From Fen-999 sp041480065 (GTDB taxonomy: Bacteria > Pseudomonadota > Gammaproteobacteria > Burkholderiales > Rhodocyclaceae): 64,000 bases of DNA. This document shows positions 34,398-46,399 of this stretch, piece by piece. The translations under genes were made by a program, and so were the position numbers. Each line of letters starts with the position of its first letter. The stretch's first letter is position 1. The notes beneath the pieces were generated by a model. That model was not told the origin of the DNA and did not search any database. It saw nothing but the letters and a program-made list of their open reading frames with translations. The stretch is taken from positions 17,015 to 81,014 of the forward strand of contig JBGOZF010000009.1 of the NCBI GenBank assembly GCA_041480065.1. The letters run 5' to 3'.

Positions 34398-34775
34398 ATG
34401 GACCCCACGAACGCCCAAGTTAAGCTCACCATCGCCAAGCTCGTCGAGGTCGCGTACTCGGAGAACAAGGGCATGACAACCAAAATCGTCTTAGCGAAAG
34501 GACCCTTCAAGCTCACGATGGACGAAGATGGCAACGCGACATTGTCGGGGAAAGCGGGCGTTGTGAACTTCAGCGGTTCTCCGACCCTCGAGAAGATCGG
34601 CCTGACTTTGAAAAGAGTTAATGTGAGTTTCTCAAACGAAGGTGAAGGACGAGTCCGCTACACCGCGAGCGTAGATGTCGTCAAGGCAGCCTCGGTAAGC
34701 GTTGCCGGGGCGTTCAGTATCGAAGACCTCATACGGCCTGTTCTGGATTATTGTGCCAGGCCGCGCGTCTGTTGA
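34398..34775 (+). CDS. Unknown 125-residue protein, probably frameshifted at its 3' end
   Basis: It starts after a strong ribosome site (AAGAGGAG). The protein has no signal peptide or helix-spanning segment and seems beta-rich (KIVLAKGPFKLTMDEDGNAT, TLKRVNVSFSNEGEGRVRYT). It belongs to no family I recognise. The reading frame stops at 34775 after a cysteine- and arginine-rich tail (YCARPRVC). In the neighbouring frame the DNA continues as AARLLKGADAAADAEMQKIM then GY and a stop at 34828, five bases before the lipoprotein gene. A related tail recurs before the second lipoprotein gene. I infer a one-base frameshift near 34757-34770 that removed the original C-terminus. Confidence 0.55.
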   Translation: MDPTNAQVKLTIAKLVEVAYSENKGMTTKIVLAKGPFKLTMDEDGNATLSGKAGVVNFSGSPTLEKIGLTLKRVNVSFSNEGEGRVRYTASVDVVKAASVSVAGAFSIEDLIRPVLDYCARPRVC

Positions 34776-34832
34776 AGGGGGCTGACGCTGCCGCCGACGC
34801 GGAGATGCAGAAAATTATGGGGTACTGACGCG

Positions 34833-35312
34833 ATGAGGACGATCCTGATTCTCGCTGTAGCTGCGCTCACCGGGTGTGCATCCGTGAACCAACACCCGAA
34901 CGCCCTGTATGACTCATTTGGGCGCTATCGCCAAGCAATCACGGATGGGAGTGTCGTGACAAGACGAGCAGAGTTCTTCGCACCGTCAATGCTGGAGGAG
35001 ATCAACGTCAACTCGAGTAAGGAGACGACGGTGATGTTCGGCGGACACATTCCCAAGGAATACTCGCATTACGAGAAGGTCAAGCAGGGACGCGGCTGTC
35101 TTACCGTCAACGGATACGAAGACGGGGGCGACCCGACATCACTGTTCGTTGAGTACAAGAGCAGCGGTGGGGTTTGGCTTATCAGCAGTCTGAGGCTCTA
35201 CTTTCAGGATAAGGCCGAGTTCTCCCGGTTCTTCGACAAAGCGCTATGCCCGCAAGAGGCGCAAGAGGAAATCACGGCCGAGTTTGAAAGGAAGTCGCAA
35301 ACGCACGACTGA
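34833..35312 (+). CDS. Small lipoprotein, first tandem copy
   Basis: A 159-residue protein with a short signal peptide and lipobox LTGC at residues 12-15. The mature part has SFGRYRQAITDGSVVTRRAEFF, PSMLEEIN, a central YSHYEKVKQGRGCLTVNG segment and ALCPQEAQEEI near the end. It is a clear paralogue of the gene at 35520. Function is unknown. Small periplasmic lipoproteins duplicated behind a partly decayed gene are typical of immunity proteins, but nothing here proves that role. Confidence 0.75.
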   Translation: MRTILILAVAALTGCASVNQHPNALYDSFGRYRQAITDGSVVTRRAEFFAPSMLEEINVNSSKETTVMFGGHIPKEYSHYEKVKQGRGCLTVNGYEDGGDPTSLFVEYKSSGGVWLISSLRLYFQDKAEFSRFFDKALCPQEAQEEITAEFERKSQTHD

Positions 35313-35516
35313 CCGAACGGCATCCGGGCAAGCGCTGGTTCATACCCATTTCAACACCGGCAACCCGAAGACCGGCGGTGCGGCAAACTATGCGCAGAAG
35401 GTCGCCGATGCCGTTCGCATGACCAAACTGAGAATGGCCTGCCGATGAGACGCTCGCACCTCTCGCTGATCGGACTGAGCGCCGCGACGGCCATGGAACA
35501 GATCATGGGGTATTGA
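35313..35516 (+). pseudogene. Remnant of a second copy of the 34398-type gene
   Basis: This 204-base gap reads in pieces: an open stretch ending QKVADAVRM-TKLRMACR and a stop at 35448, then GLSAATAMEQIMGY and a stop at 35516, four bases before the second lipoprotein gene. The final tail matches GADAAADAEMQKIMGY, which precedes the first lipoprotein gene in the same relative position. This suggests that a two-gene unit was duplicated and that the first gene of the second unit has decayed to its tail. Confidence 0.5.
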
Positions 35517-35519
35517 ACG

Positions 35520-35999
35520 ATGAAGGCGATCTTGATACTCGCAGCGGTCATGTTGGCCGGGTGCGGGTCGGTAGAACAAAAGCAAGATATCCTGCATAAG
35601 TCGTTCGAACGCTACAGGAAAGCCATCGCCGATGGGGAGGTTGTGGCAAGGCGGCGGGAGTTCTTCGTGCCCTCGATGTCGGAACATCTCGACGGGGATT
35701 TGGAGAACGACCTATTCGAGATCACCGTCGGTCACTACATTCACAAGGAAAGCTCGCATTACGAGACATTCGCGCAAAGACGCGGGTGTCTGACGTTGAA
35801 CGGACACAAAGAAGACGGTACTCCGGTAACGCTGTTCTTGGAATACCAAAAGAACGAAACATCGTGGCTGATTAGCGGTTCCTACGTCTACATTCAACTG
35901 AAGGAGGACTTTTCCGAAAAGGCGCTTTGTCCGGAAGAAGCCCGGCAAGAGATCGAACGCGCAATCGAGAAGAGGATGCGGATGCGGATGCATGAATGA
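35520..35999 (+). CDS. Small lipoprotein, second tandem copy
   Basis: A 159-residue paralogue of the 34833 product. The lipobox is MLAGC. It shares SFERYRKAIADGEVVARRRE, FVPSMSEHL, SSHYETFAQRRGCLTLNG and ALCPEEARQEIERAIE at the same positions. The C-terminus ends in a short MRMRMRMHE repeat. The two copies have diverged considerably, so the duplication is not recent. Function is unknown; see the first copy. Confidence 0.75.
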   Translation: MKAILILAAVMLAGCGSVEQKQDILHKSFERYRKAIADGEVVARRREFFVPSMSEHLDGDLENDLFEITVGHYIHKESSHYETFAQRRGCLTLNGHKEDGTPVTLFLEYQKNETSWLISGSYVYIQLKEDFSEKALCPEEARQEIERAIEKRMRMRMHE

Positions 36000-36261
36000 C
36001 GGAATCGTATCTGCCCCAACCCAGTACCCAGGACTCAAACGGGCGGCCGCCGGGGACTTTGCAGGTAGCCGTTCGTGCCGCATTTCGGACCTCTCGGCCA
36101 GTGCGTGACGTAGATATGCCTCAGTATGCGAGTTTGAGTGTGGTAGGCACCGACCAGGTCGTTGATTGTCCGAGAAGCAGCGAGCGCTTGAACTGCCTCG
36201 CTTTGTCCCGCGGGATTCCCTGCGCGCAAGAGGCGCTGCTGGCGGCACTCGCCTCTGAAGA
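36000..36261. other. Island right edge, no supported gene
   Basis: 262 bases between the second lipoprotein stop and the relA stop on the other strand. They contain the second palindromic repeat and the copy of the ppk tail. An open frame of 89 codons ends in the ppk-tail peptide but has no ribosome site or recognisable start, so I treat it as debris. Confidence 0.5.
36196..36224. repeat. GC-rich palindromic repeat, copy 2
   Basis: cctcgctttgtcccgcggga continues to ttccctgcg, matching 34035-34064 except for one missing G and one C/T change. It abuts and slightly overlaps the displaced ppk-tail copy. Confidence 0.7.
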
Positions 36262-36265
36262 CTAG
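36219..36265 (+). repeat. ppk 3' end, copy B (displaced, diverged)
   Basis: 47 bases homologous to 33874-33920 that encode CAQEALLAALASED and a TAG stop. Most differences are synonymous, so this is a tail from a related ppk gene and not a fresh direct repeat. It ends two bases into the relA stop region and marks the right edge of the inserted segment. Confidence 0.8.
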
Positions 36266-38445
36266 CCCCGGCGCGCACTGGCGACGCCGGCCACTTCGCC
36301 GACGAGAACCAGTACGCGCTTCAACTGCTCGGCATCGGCGAGTTCGACCGTGAACGCCATGCGCGCGATGCCGCTCTTGGACAGCGTTTTCACCGCCGTG
36401 ACGTTGATCTTCTCCTTCGACAGGACGTCGGAGATGTCGCGCAGCAGCCCCTGGCGGTCGTTGGCCTCGACCAGCAGATCGCTGGCGTAGACGCCATCCT
36501 GCTTGCCGCCCCACTGGGCATCGATGACGCGCTCGGGATTGCGTGCCGCCATGTTGCGGAAGTTGGTGCAATCGAGCCGGTGCACCGAAACACCGCGACC
36601 GCGGGTGACGAAGCCGGCGATGGCGTCGGGCGGCACCGGCTTGCAGCAGCTACCAAGCTGGGTGAGCAGTTTGTCCACGCCCACCACCAGAATGCCGCCG
36701 GACTCGCCCGCCTTCGACCGCTTGGTCTGGATCTCTGGTTCCGGCGCCACTTCTTCCGGCGCGCCGCGCAGCGCGACCAGAATCGCCCGCGGGCCGACCT
36801 CACCGCGCGCCGCGGCCAGGAAAAACGCATCGGGATTCTTGAAGCCAAGTTTATGCGCGAGGTCTTCGAGATTGGCCTGGGTCTGCCCGTCGCGTTGCAA
36901 TTCCTTGGCGACGTAGGCGCGGCCTTGCGCAAGCATCTCCGCTTCCTGCTGCGCAGCGAACCATGTCTTCACTTTCTGCCGTGCGCGCGAGGACGTCAGG
37001 TAACCCGGTGTCAGCCAGTCGCGCGACGGTCCGCCCGCCTTGGCGGTGACGATCTCGACGCGCTGCCCGTTGGCCAGCGACGTGTTGAGAGGCACCAGAT
37101 GGCCATCCACGCGCGCGCCGCGGCAATGGTGGCCGATATCGGTATGCAGCCGGTAGGCGAAGTCCACCGGCGTCGCGCCCTTGGGCAGGTCGATGACGCG
37201 GCCCTGCGGCGTCAGCACATAGATGGTGTCGTCGAGCGACGCCCGCTTGAACTGCTCGACCCAGGCCGCCGAGTCGGTCACCTCGTCGCGCCATGACAGC
37301 AGTTGCCGCAGCCAGGCAATCTTCTCGTCGTAGGCCGACTCGGCCCGCGCCGAAGTACCCGACTCCTTGTAGCGCCAATGAGCCGCGACGCCAAGCTCGG
37401 CATGGCGGTGCATCTCCGGCGTGCGGATCTGCACTTCCAGCGAGCGGCCGTCCTCGGCCATCACCGCCGTATGCAGCGAACGATAGAAGTTGCCCTTGGG
37501 ATGCGAGATGTAGTCGTCGAATTCGCCGTGGATCGGCTGCCAGAGCGAGTGCACCAGCCCGAGCCCGCTATAGCAGTCCTTCACTTCGGGCACGACGATG
37601 CGCAGCGCGCGCACGTCGTAGACTTCCTCGAAGTCGAGGTCCTTGGCCCGCATCTTGGACCAGATGCTGTAGATGTGCTTGGGCCGCCCATAGACCTCGG
37701 CCGCGATGCCAGCCTTCTCCATTTCGGACTTGAGCCGCAGCACCGCCACATCGATGAACGACTCGCGCTCGATGCGCCGCTCGTCGAGCATCTTGGCGAT
37801 GCGCTTGTAGGTCGCCGGCTCAAGGAAGCGGAAGGAAAGGTCTTCGATCTCCCACTTCATCTGCCAGACGCCGAGCCGATTCGCCAGCGGCGCGTAGATC
37901 TCCAGGCTCTCCTTCGCCAGGTCGCGCCGTTCCGGCGTGTCGTGGTCGGTGAACCAGCGCAGGGTTTGCGTGCGCGACGCCAGGCGCAGCATGACGACGC
38001 GAATGTCGTCGGCCATGGCCAGCAGCATCTTGCGCAGGATCTCCGCCTGCGCCCTCGCCTCGCTGGCACCCTGGGCCGCCGCCTCGGTCAGCGGGCGCAA
38101 GCCCTTGAGCCGGTGGAGGTTGTCAACCAGCGCGGCGACCGGCGCGCCGAACTGCGCCGTCAGCTTCTCGCGCGCCTCCGGCAGGAAATCGTGCGCCGCG
38201 AACAGCAGCGCCGCCATGCGCGCATCGGCATCGAGATTGAGCGCCGACAGTTGCAGCGCCATGCCCGCCGCGTGCGGAAGAATATCCTCACCGGTGCCGA
38301 GCCTCTTGCCGACATACAACTCGGCAGCAAGGTCCAGCGCCCGCGCCAGCGCCGCACGCCCTGCGTCCGTCAGGCCGGCGTCGAGGCGTTTCTGTGCCTC
38401 GTCATCGATGCCGACTTCGGAAAGCGCATGTGTCACCGACACCAT
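36262..38445 (-). CDS. relA: RelA-type (p)ppGpp synthetase
   Basis: A 727-residue Rel/Spo homolog. The N-terminal HD region keeps PHAAGMA and AAHDFLPE but lacks the E-D-T residues that follow HD in active hydrolases, so hydrolysis is probably lost, as in RelA. The synthetase domain has YGRPKHIYSIWSKM (about 255), VYDVRALRIVV, KGNFYRSLHTAVM and VQIRT. TGS (TIYVLTPQGRVIDLPKGATP), a CC-rich helical region and a C-terminal ACT domain (LLRDISDVLSKEKINVTAVK) follow. It makes the stringent-response alarmone at the ribosome. It lies six bases after purL on the same strand. Confidence 0.95.
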   Translation of the reverse strand: MVSVTHALSEVGIDDEAQKRLDAGLTDAGRAALARALDLAAELYVGKRLGTGEDILPHAAGMALQLSALNLDADARMAALLFAAHDFLPEAREKLTAQFGAPVAALVDNLHRLKGLRPLTEAAAQGASEARAQAEILRKMLLAMADDIRVVMLRLASRTQTLRWFTDHDTPERRDLAKESLEIYAPLANRLGVWQMKWEIEDLSFRFLEPATYKRIAKMLDERRIERESFIDVAVLRLKSEMEKAGIAAEVYGRPKHIYSIWSKMRAKDLDFEEVYDVRALRIVVPEVKDCYSGLGLVHSLWQPIHGEFDDYISHPKGNFYRSLHTAVMAEDGRSLEVQIRTPEMHRHAELGVAAHWRYKESGTSARAESAYDEKIAWLRQLLSWRDEVTDSAAWVEQFKRASLDDTIYVLTPQGRVIDLPKGATPVDFAYRLHTDIGHHCRGARVDGHLVPLNTSLANGQRVEIVTAKAGGPSRDWLTPGYLTSSRARQKVKTWFAAQQEAEMLAQGRAYVAKELQRDGQTQANLEDLAHKLGFKNPDAFFLAAARGEVGPRAILVALRGAPEEVAPEPEIQTKRSKAGESGGILVVGVDKLLTQLGSCCKPVPPDAIAGFVTRGRGVSVHRLDCTNFRNMAARNPERVIDAQWGGKQDGVYASDLLVEANDRQGLLRDISDVLSKEKINVTAVKTLSKSGIARMAFTVELADAEQLKRVLVLVGEVAGVASARRG

Positions 38446-38451
38446 ATCCGG

Positions 38452-42399
<3,948 letters not shown>

Positions 42400-42790
42400 G
42401 GCGAGGGGCTGGGGCAAGCGTGCAAGATTGCAATTATACGGCCTCCCCGCCCGGCCCCGCCGGCCCGTGGGGCTGAGGAATGGCCTCGCTTGAATGGCCG
42501 ATTGCCAGCACGCTTCGCGCTGACTCACGCGTCGAGCGCAGCCCAGCACCGCGGCGTCGGCAAGCGCGATTATGTCTACGCATTCGGCTATATCAAGGGA
42601 GCCAGGATGCTGCCGCTGGAGAGTGCAACGCCAGCGCCGCAGCAGGCGACGTGCCTTCCCGGCCAAGGCCACCGCCCGATCGGCTCGAGCAAAGCTGTGC
42701 AATCGTTCGACACGAATTGATGGCATTGGTCTATGATGCCATCCGCTTGGCCTTACCAAAGCCATAAGACCAACGATAAAGGGAGAACTC
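42400..42790. other. Divergent intergenic region upstream of purL
   Basis: 391 bases between the purL start and the gene at 42791. On the minus strand a TATAAT hexamer (42433-42438) could be the purL -10 box, but no good -35 box is visible. Near 42719-42743 there is an inverted repeat GATGGCAT...ATGCCATC shortly before the c-heme protein gene, a possible operator. A 95-codon open frame (42480-42767) has no recognisable content and is not called. Confidence 0.45.
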
Positions 42791-43702
42791 ATGGATCAGG
42801 AATCTGTTCAAAGCGAATCCGTATCTGGCACCTTTCACCGCGCGTTGTTTCTCATCTACCTGGCGAGCGTGGTGGCCGTCGTACCGTTGATCTACTTCCT
42901 GACCAAGGACGAGTTGTTCTCGCAGGCCAACAAGGAGCTGAAGCTGCTGGTCGACGTGGTCAGTTCAGCCCGGGCCATCGTCAAGGACAAGACCCGACCG
43001 TATTTTCTCGCCAAGGGCGAATTCTTCGCTCCGGTCGTGTCCTCGACCGTGATGGCGAAGGAATTGGCCACCAATTTTCGCGCCCTGCAGCCGATCTACA
43101 TGGTGCGCATGATCAGCGACAACCCGCTGAACAAGGACAATTTGCCGGAAGGCCTGGAGAAGGACGTTCTCGAAACCCTGCGCCAAAGCGCCACCGACAA
43201 GGGCATCATCCAGACTGGATCGATCCGCGGCCGCGACTACCTGATTTCCGCAGTGCCGACCAAGGTCCACGACGATTGCCTGATGTGCCATGGCGATCCG
43301 ACGGCGGCGCCGAAGGAAATCACCGCCCAATACGGCACGACCAACGGTTTCGGCTGGAAGCCCGGTTCGATCATCGGCGCCACCCTGGTCGGCGTCCCGA
43401 TCGCCGACCTCAATTCCGCGGTCATGAAGCGTGCCGGAATCGTCATCGGTATCATCACGGTGCTGTTCGCCGGCGTCCTGATCGTGTTGAACCGCGTCGT
43501 CCAGAACGACATCATCCAACCCATCCTCCACATCACCGAGGCTGCCAAGGCCGTCAGCCTGGGCCGCAGCAACGACCCCCTGGTTTCTGACCGCTACGAC
43601 GAAATCGGCGCCCTGACCCGAGCCTTCGAACTGATGCGGCGAAGCATCAACATCGCCACCGCCCAGATCACCCGCTTGAGCAAAGCGAGAAAAGGCGAGT
43701 AG
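42791..43702 (+). CDS. Membrane c-heme sensor-like protein with HAMP domain
   Basis: A 303-residue protein with one N-terminal helix (ALFLIYLASVVAVVPLIYF), a periplasmic Tll0287-like (DUF3365) domain, a second helix (GIVIGIITVLFAGVLIVLN, about 217-238) and a cytoplasmic HAMP module to the end. A single heme-c attachment motif CLMCH lies near residues 163-167, within DDCLMCHGDP. No kinase, cyclase or methyl-accepting domain follows HAMP, so signalling must pass to another protein. The gene has a good ribosome site (AAAGGGAG) and leads the PATAN-like gene 45 bases later. A redox or gas sensor is the natural inference. Confidence 0.82.
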   Translation: MDQESVQSESVSGTFHRALFLIYLASVVAVVPLIYFLTKDELFSQANKELKLLVDVVSSARAIVKDKTRPYFLAKGEFFAPVVSSTVMAKELATNFRALQPIYMVRMISDNPLNKDNLPEGLEKDVLETLRQSATDKGIIQTGSIRGRDYLISAVPTKVHDDCLMCHGDPTAAPKEITAQYGTTNGFGWKPGSIIGATLVGVPIADLNSAVMKRAGIVIGIITVLFAGVLIVLNRVVQNDIIQPILHITEAAKAVSLGRSNDPLVSDRYDEIGALTRAFELMRRSINIATAQITRLSKARKGE

Positions 43703-43747
43703 CCGCCGTCTGCCGCCGAAGCCAGCCGAAGAAACAAGGAAGGCCAT

Positions 43748-44296
43748 ATGAGCCGAGAGCTTCACTCGATCGGTGACTGCCTCGATGGATTGAGGGAACT
43801 CGTCAAAAGCGGTGCCAGCGGTAACTTCTACCTCGCCGGCAGCGACAACAACATCGCCGCCATCACACTCAACGGCGGCGTCATCGAGGCCGTGAATTTC
43901 AAGGGCCGGCGCGGCGACTTCGCCGTTGAGCTATTGAAAGGCATGGAAACAGCGAGTTGCACCTTCCGTGCAGACGCGCCACGCCCGGGCCGGAATTCGC
44001 AACTCAGCAATTATGCGGTTCGCTGGCTCATCGGAGACGCCGGCACCCCCGCCGCAGCCACCAAGGCCCCGGCCGGCGCCGAAGCCGGGGATAACACCGC
44101 GATCCAGAAATATCGAAGTGCCGTCGAATCGATCGCTTTCGCTTTTCTGGGTCCCATCGCGGCAGCCGTTTGCGAAGGCGCATTCAGCGACTGTGCCAGC
44201 ATTCGCGAAGTGCTCGACGAGCTCGCGGCGAATCTGCCCCCGGGTGAAGCAGAGCAGTTCCGAAACGAAGTGGCAAAGGCCATCGGCGTGAAATAG
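43748..44296 (+). CDS. PATAN/DUF4388-like signalling protein
   Basis: A 182-residue soluble protein. The first ~75 residues (LDGLRELVKSGASGNFYLAG, IAAITLNGGVIEAVNFKGRR, ELLKGMETASCTFRAD) resemble the small DUF4388/PATAN fold often linked to receivers and motility regulators. A proline- and alanine-rich linker follows, then a helical C-terminal part (YRSAVESIAFAFLGPIAAAV). It is probably co-transcribed with the heme-HAMP protein and may receive its signal. The family call is by pattern only. Confidence 0.6.
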   Translation: MSRELHSIGDCLDGLRELVKSGASGNFYLAGSDNNIAAITLNGGVIEAVNFKGRRGDFAVELLKGMETASCTFRADAPRPGRNSQLSNYAVRWLIGDAGTPAAATKAPAGAEAGDNTAIQKYRSAVESIAFAFLGPIAAAVCEGAFSDCASIREVLDELAANLPPGEAEQFRNEVAKAIGVK

Positions 44297-44425
44297 CGCG
44301 GGGACCGCGGCCGTCGACGACGGCGCGGCGCATCGCCAAACGCACAGTCGGGGCAGGGCTTTGATGGTTGATGCCCCGGTCGTTTCGTGGCAACCTTCGT
44401 CCTTCCGTTCAGCGCCCCTCCCCCG

Positions 44426-44878
44426 ATGAAACGCCTCCATCTGCTCTGCCTGTCGTTGACGGCCTTGTGCCTGCCTGCATTCGCAGGCGGCAAGGACGAA
44501 CTTTGGCAGGTGACGGTTCAAATGAGCGACCGGACTTCCGGCGCCACGCTGACCACGCAAGCGCATCAGCAATGCCTGCGCCAAGGAGTGAGCGCCGATG
44601 AAATCGTTCCCTTGCGCAAGGGCTGCCGGCTGGCGGATCAACAGACGTCCGGTTCCATGCTGACATTCCGCTTCGAATGCACGGGCAAGGATCGCCTGGG
44701 CGGCGACGGCGATATCGACCGCCCGACGCCGGACACCTATAGTGGCAGGATGCAGATGCAGGGAATCTCCGCCAAGGGTCGTGACATCGACATCGCCGTG
44801 AGCTTCTCCGGCAAACGCGTCGGCGATTGCACGTTCGGCGAAACACCGCCCGAATCATCCTCGTCTGCACCGCAGTAA
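44426..44878 (+). CDS. DUF3617-family periplasmic protein
   Basis: A 150-residue exported protein with signal peptide (MKRLHLLCLSLTALCLPAFA). The mature region fits DUF3617: LWQVTVQMSDRTSGATLTTQ, HQQCLRQGVSADEIVPL, CRLADQQTSGSMLTFRFEC and YSGRMQMQG, with conserved cysteines. The start at 44426 is chosen for the signal peptide. Function of the family is unknown. It lies nine bases before the thioredoxin-like gene. Confidence 0.75.
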   Translation: MKRLHLLCLSLTALCLPAFAGGKDELWQVTVQMSDRTSGATLTTQAHQQCLRQGVSADEIVPLRKGCRLADQQTSGSMLTFRFECTGKDRLGGDGDIDRPTPDTYSGRMQMQGISAKGRDIDIAVSFSGKRVGDCTFGETPPESSSSAPQ

Positions 44879-44887
44879 CAGACAGCC

Positions 44888-45751
44888 ATGTCAGCTCACG
44901 CCTACGACGTCACCGTCGCCGACTTCGACGCCAAAGTCATCGCCGCATCCCGACATGTTCCGGTGGTCGTAGACTTCTGGGCCGAGTGGTGCCAGCCGTG
45001 CGGGGTTCTCAAGCCCATCCTCGAGAAACTCGCCGCCGAATACGACGGGCGATTCATCCTGGCCAAGGTCAACTCGGACGAGAACCAGGAACTTGCCCAG
45101 CGCTACGGCGTGCGCGGGATTCCGGCGGTGAAGGCCTTCGTCGATGGCGAGCTTGCCGACGAGTTCACCGGCGCCTTGCCGGAAGCGCAGGTGCGCCAAT
45201 TCGTCGATGGCCTGGTACCTTCACCCGCCGAACCATTGCGCCGCGAGGCGCTGGCGGCCTACAGCCGCGGCGATATCGAAGCCGCCCGCAAGCTGCTTGC
45301 CCGTGCCATCGATCTCGATCCGCGCAACGAAAGCGCCTACCTCGACTACGTCGAGTTGAGCCTTGAAGCAGGCGCGCTTGACGAGGCGCGCCAGTTGCTG
45401 GACGCCCTGCGCGACCGCGCGCTCGACCGCTTCCGTGTCGAAGCGCTCGATGCGCGGTTGAATCTGGCGGCCGGCGGTGCCGGTGGCGACCCGGCGGCGC
45501 TGCGCGCCCGTGTCGAGGGCGATCCCGCCGATCTGGAGGCACGCCTGCAGCTCGCCCATGTCCTTGCCCTGGCCGGCGACTACCGGTCCGCTTTCGAGCA
45601 GTTGCTGGAAATCGTCCGCCGCGATCGCCAGTGGCACGACGAGGCCGGGCGCAAGACCATGCTGACCCTGTTCAACATGCTGGCGGCACAGCCGGAACTC
45701 GATGACCTGGTGCGCGAATACCGCGTCGCCCTGTCGCGTACTCTCAATTGA
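44888..45751 (+). CDS. ybbN: Thioredoxin-TPR co-chaperone (CnoX/YbbN)
   Basis: A 287-residue protein: an N-terminal thioredoxin domain with a WCQPC active site (about 34-38) and FWAEWCQPCGVLKPIL, then TPR-like helical repeats (YSRGDIEAARKLLARAIDLD and later ones). E. coli CnoX has SQHC and no redox activity; the CxxC here suggests it can exchange disulphides, as in other YbbN proteins. It should hold oxidatively damaged proteins for GroEL/DnaK. Confidence 0.9.
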   Translation: MSAHAYDVTVADFDAKVIAASRHVPVVVDFWAEWCQPCGVLKPILEKLAAEYDGRFILAKVNSDENQELAQRYGVRGIPAVKAFVDGELADEFTGALPEAQVRQFVDGLVPSPAEPLRREALAAYSRGDIEAARKLLARAIDLDPRNESAYLDYVELSLEAGALDEARQLLDALRDRALDRFRVEALDARLNLAAGGAGGDPAALRARVEGDPADLEARLQLAHVLALAGDYRSAFEQLLEIVRRDRQWHDEAGRKTMLTLFNMLAAQPELDDLVREYRVALSRTLN

Positions 45752-45772
45752 CCCCCATCTATCGCCAATGAC

Positions 45773-46399
45773 ATGAAGCTACTCTTCGACCTTTTCCCGG
45801 TCATCCTTTTCTTCCTGACCTACAAGCTGGCAAGCGGTGGCCATGCCAATGGCAGTTGTGCGCCGATAGGCGACGGCACCATGCTGTCGCTGACCCAGGA
45901 ACCGATCTTCCTGGCCACCGCCGTTGCCATTGCCGCCACCATCGCCCAGGTCGGCTGGCTGCTGCTGCGCCGGAAGAAGGTCGATACGATGCTCTGGGTA
46001 AGCCTTTCGATCATCGTTGTCTTTGGCGGTGCCACGCTTTACTTCCGGGATCCGACTTTCATCCAGTGGAAGCCATCGATCCTCTACTGGATGTTTGCGG
46101 CGACCTTCCTCGTCTCGGCCAGCGTACTCGACAAGAACCTGGTGCGCACCCTCATGTCTCAGCAGATCGAGCTGCCGGAGCCGGTGTGGGGACGCCTCAA
46201 TATCGCCTGGATCATCTTCTTCGTCTTCATGGGTTTCGCCAATCTTGTCGCCGTCCACTATCTTTCCTGCGACGGCTGGGTGAGTTTCAAGCTGTATGGG
46301 CTGACCGGCCTGATGCTGGTATTCATGGTCGCGCAGGGATTCTGGCTGGCCCGGTACATGGAGGTGCCGGCGGAGTCGAAACCAGGGGAGAACTCTTGA
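45773..46399 (+). CDS. yciB: Septation protein A family inner-membrane protein (YciB/IspZ)
   Basis: A 208-residue protein of about five or six membrane helices. It starts with the family signature MKLLFDLFPVILFFLTYKLA and contains WKPSILYWMFAATFLVS, RLNIAWIIFFVFMGFANLVA and WVSFKLYGLTGLMLVFMVAQ. YciB proteins act in envelope maintenance and septum function. Its stop overlaps the yciI-type gene by one base. Confidence 0.95.
   Translation: MKLLFDLFPVILFFLTYKLASGGHANGSCAPIGDGTMLSLTQEPIFLATAVAIAATIAQVGWLLLRRKKVDTMLWVSLSIIVVFGGATLYFRDPTFIQWKPSILYWMFAATFLVSASVLDKNLVRTLMSQQIELPEPVWGRLNIAWIIFFVFMGFANLVAVHYLSCDGWVSFKLYGLTGLMLVFMVAQGFWLARYMEVPAESKPGENS

Noticed and set aside
35996..36265. 89-codon open frame ending in the ppk tail
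   Set aside because: Only the last 14 codons resemble a real protein (Ppk); the rest has no conserved features and the start overlaps the lipoprotein stop without a ribosome site.
36262..38445. Bifunctional SpoT-type hydrolase/synthetase
   Set aside because: The HD region lacks the E-D-T metal-binding residues after HD that active hydrolases keep, so RelA is the better call.
42480..42767. 95-codon open frame upstream of the heme-HAMP gene
   Set aside because: It has no ribosome site, arginine-rich shadow composition and no recognisable content; the region is better read as a promoter area.
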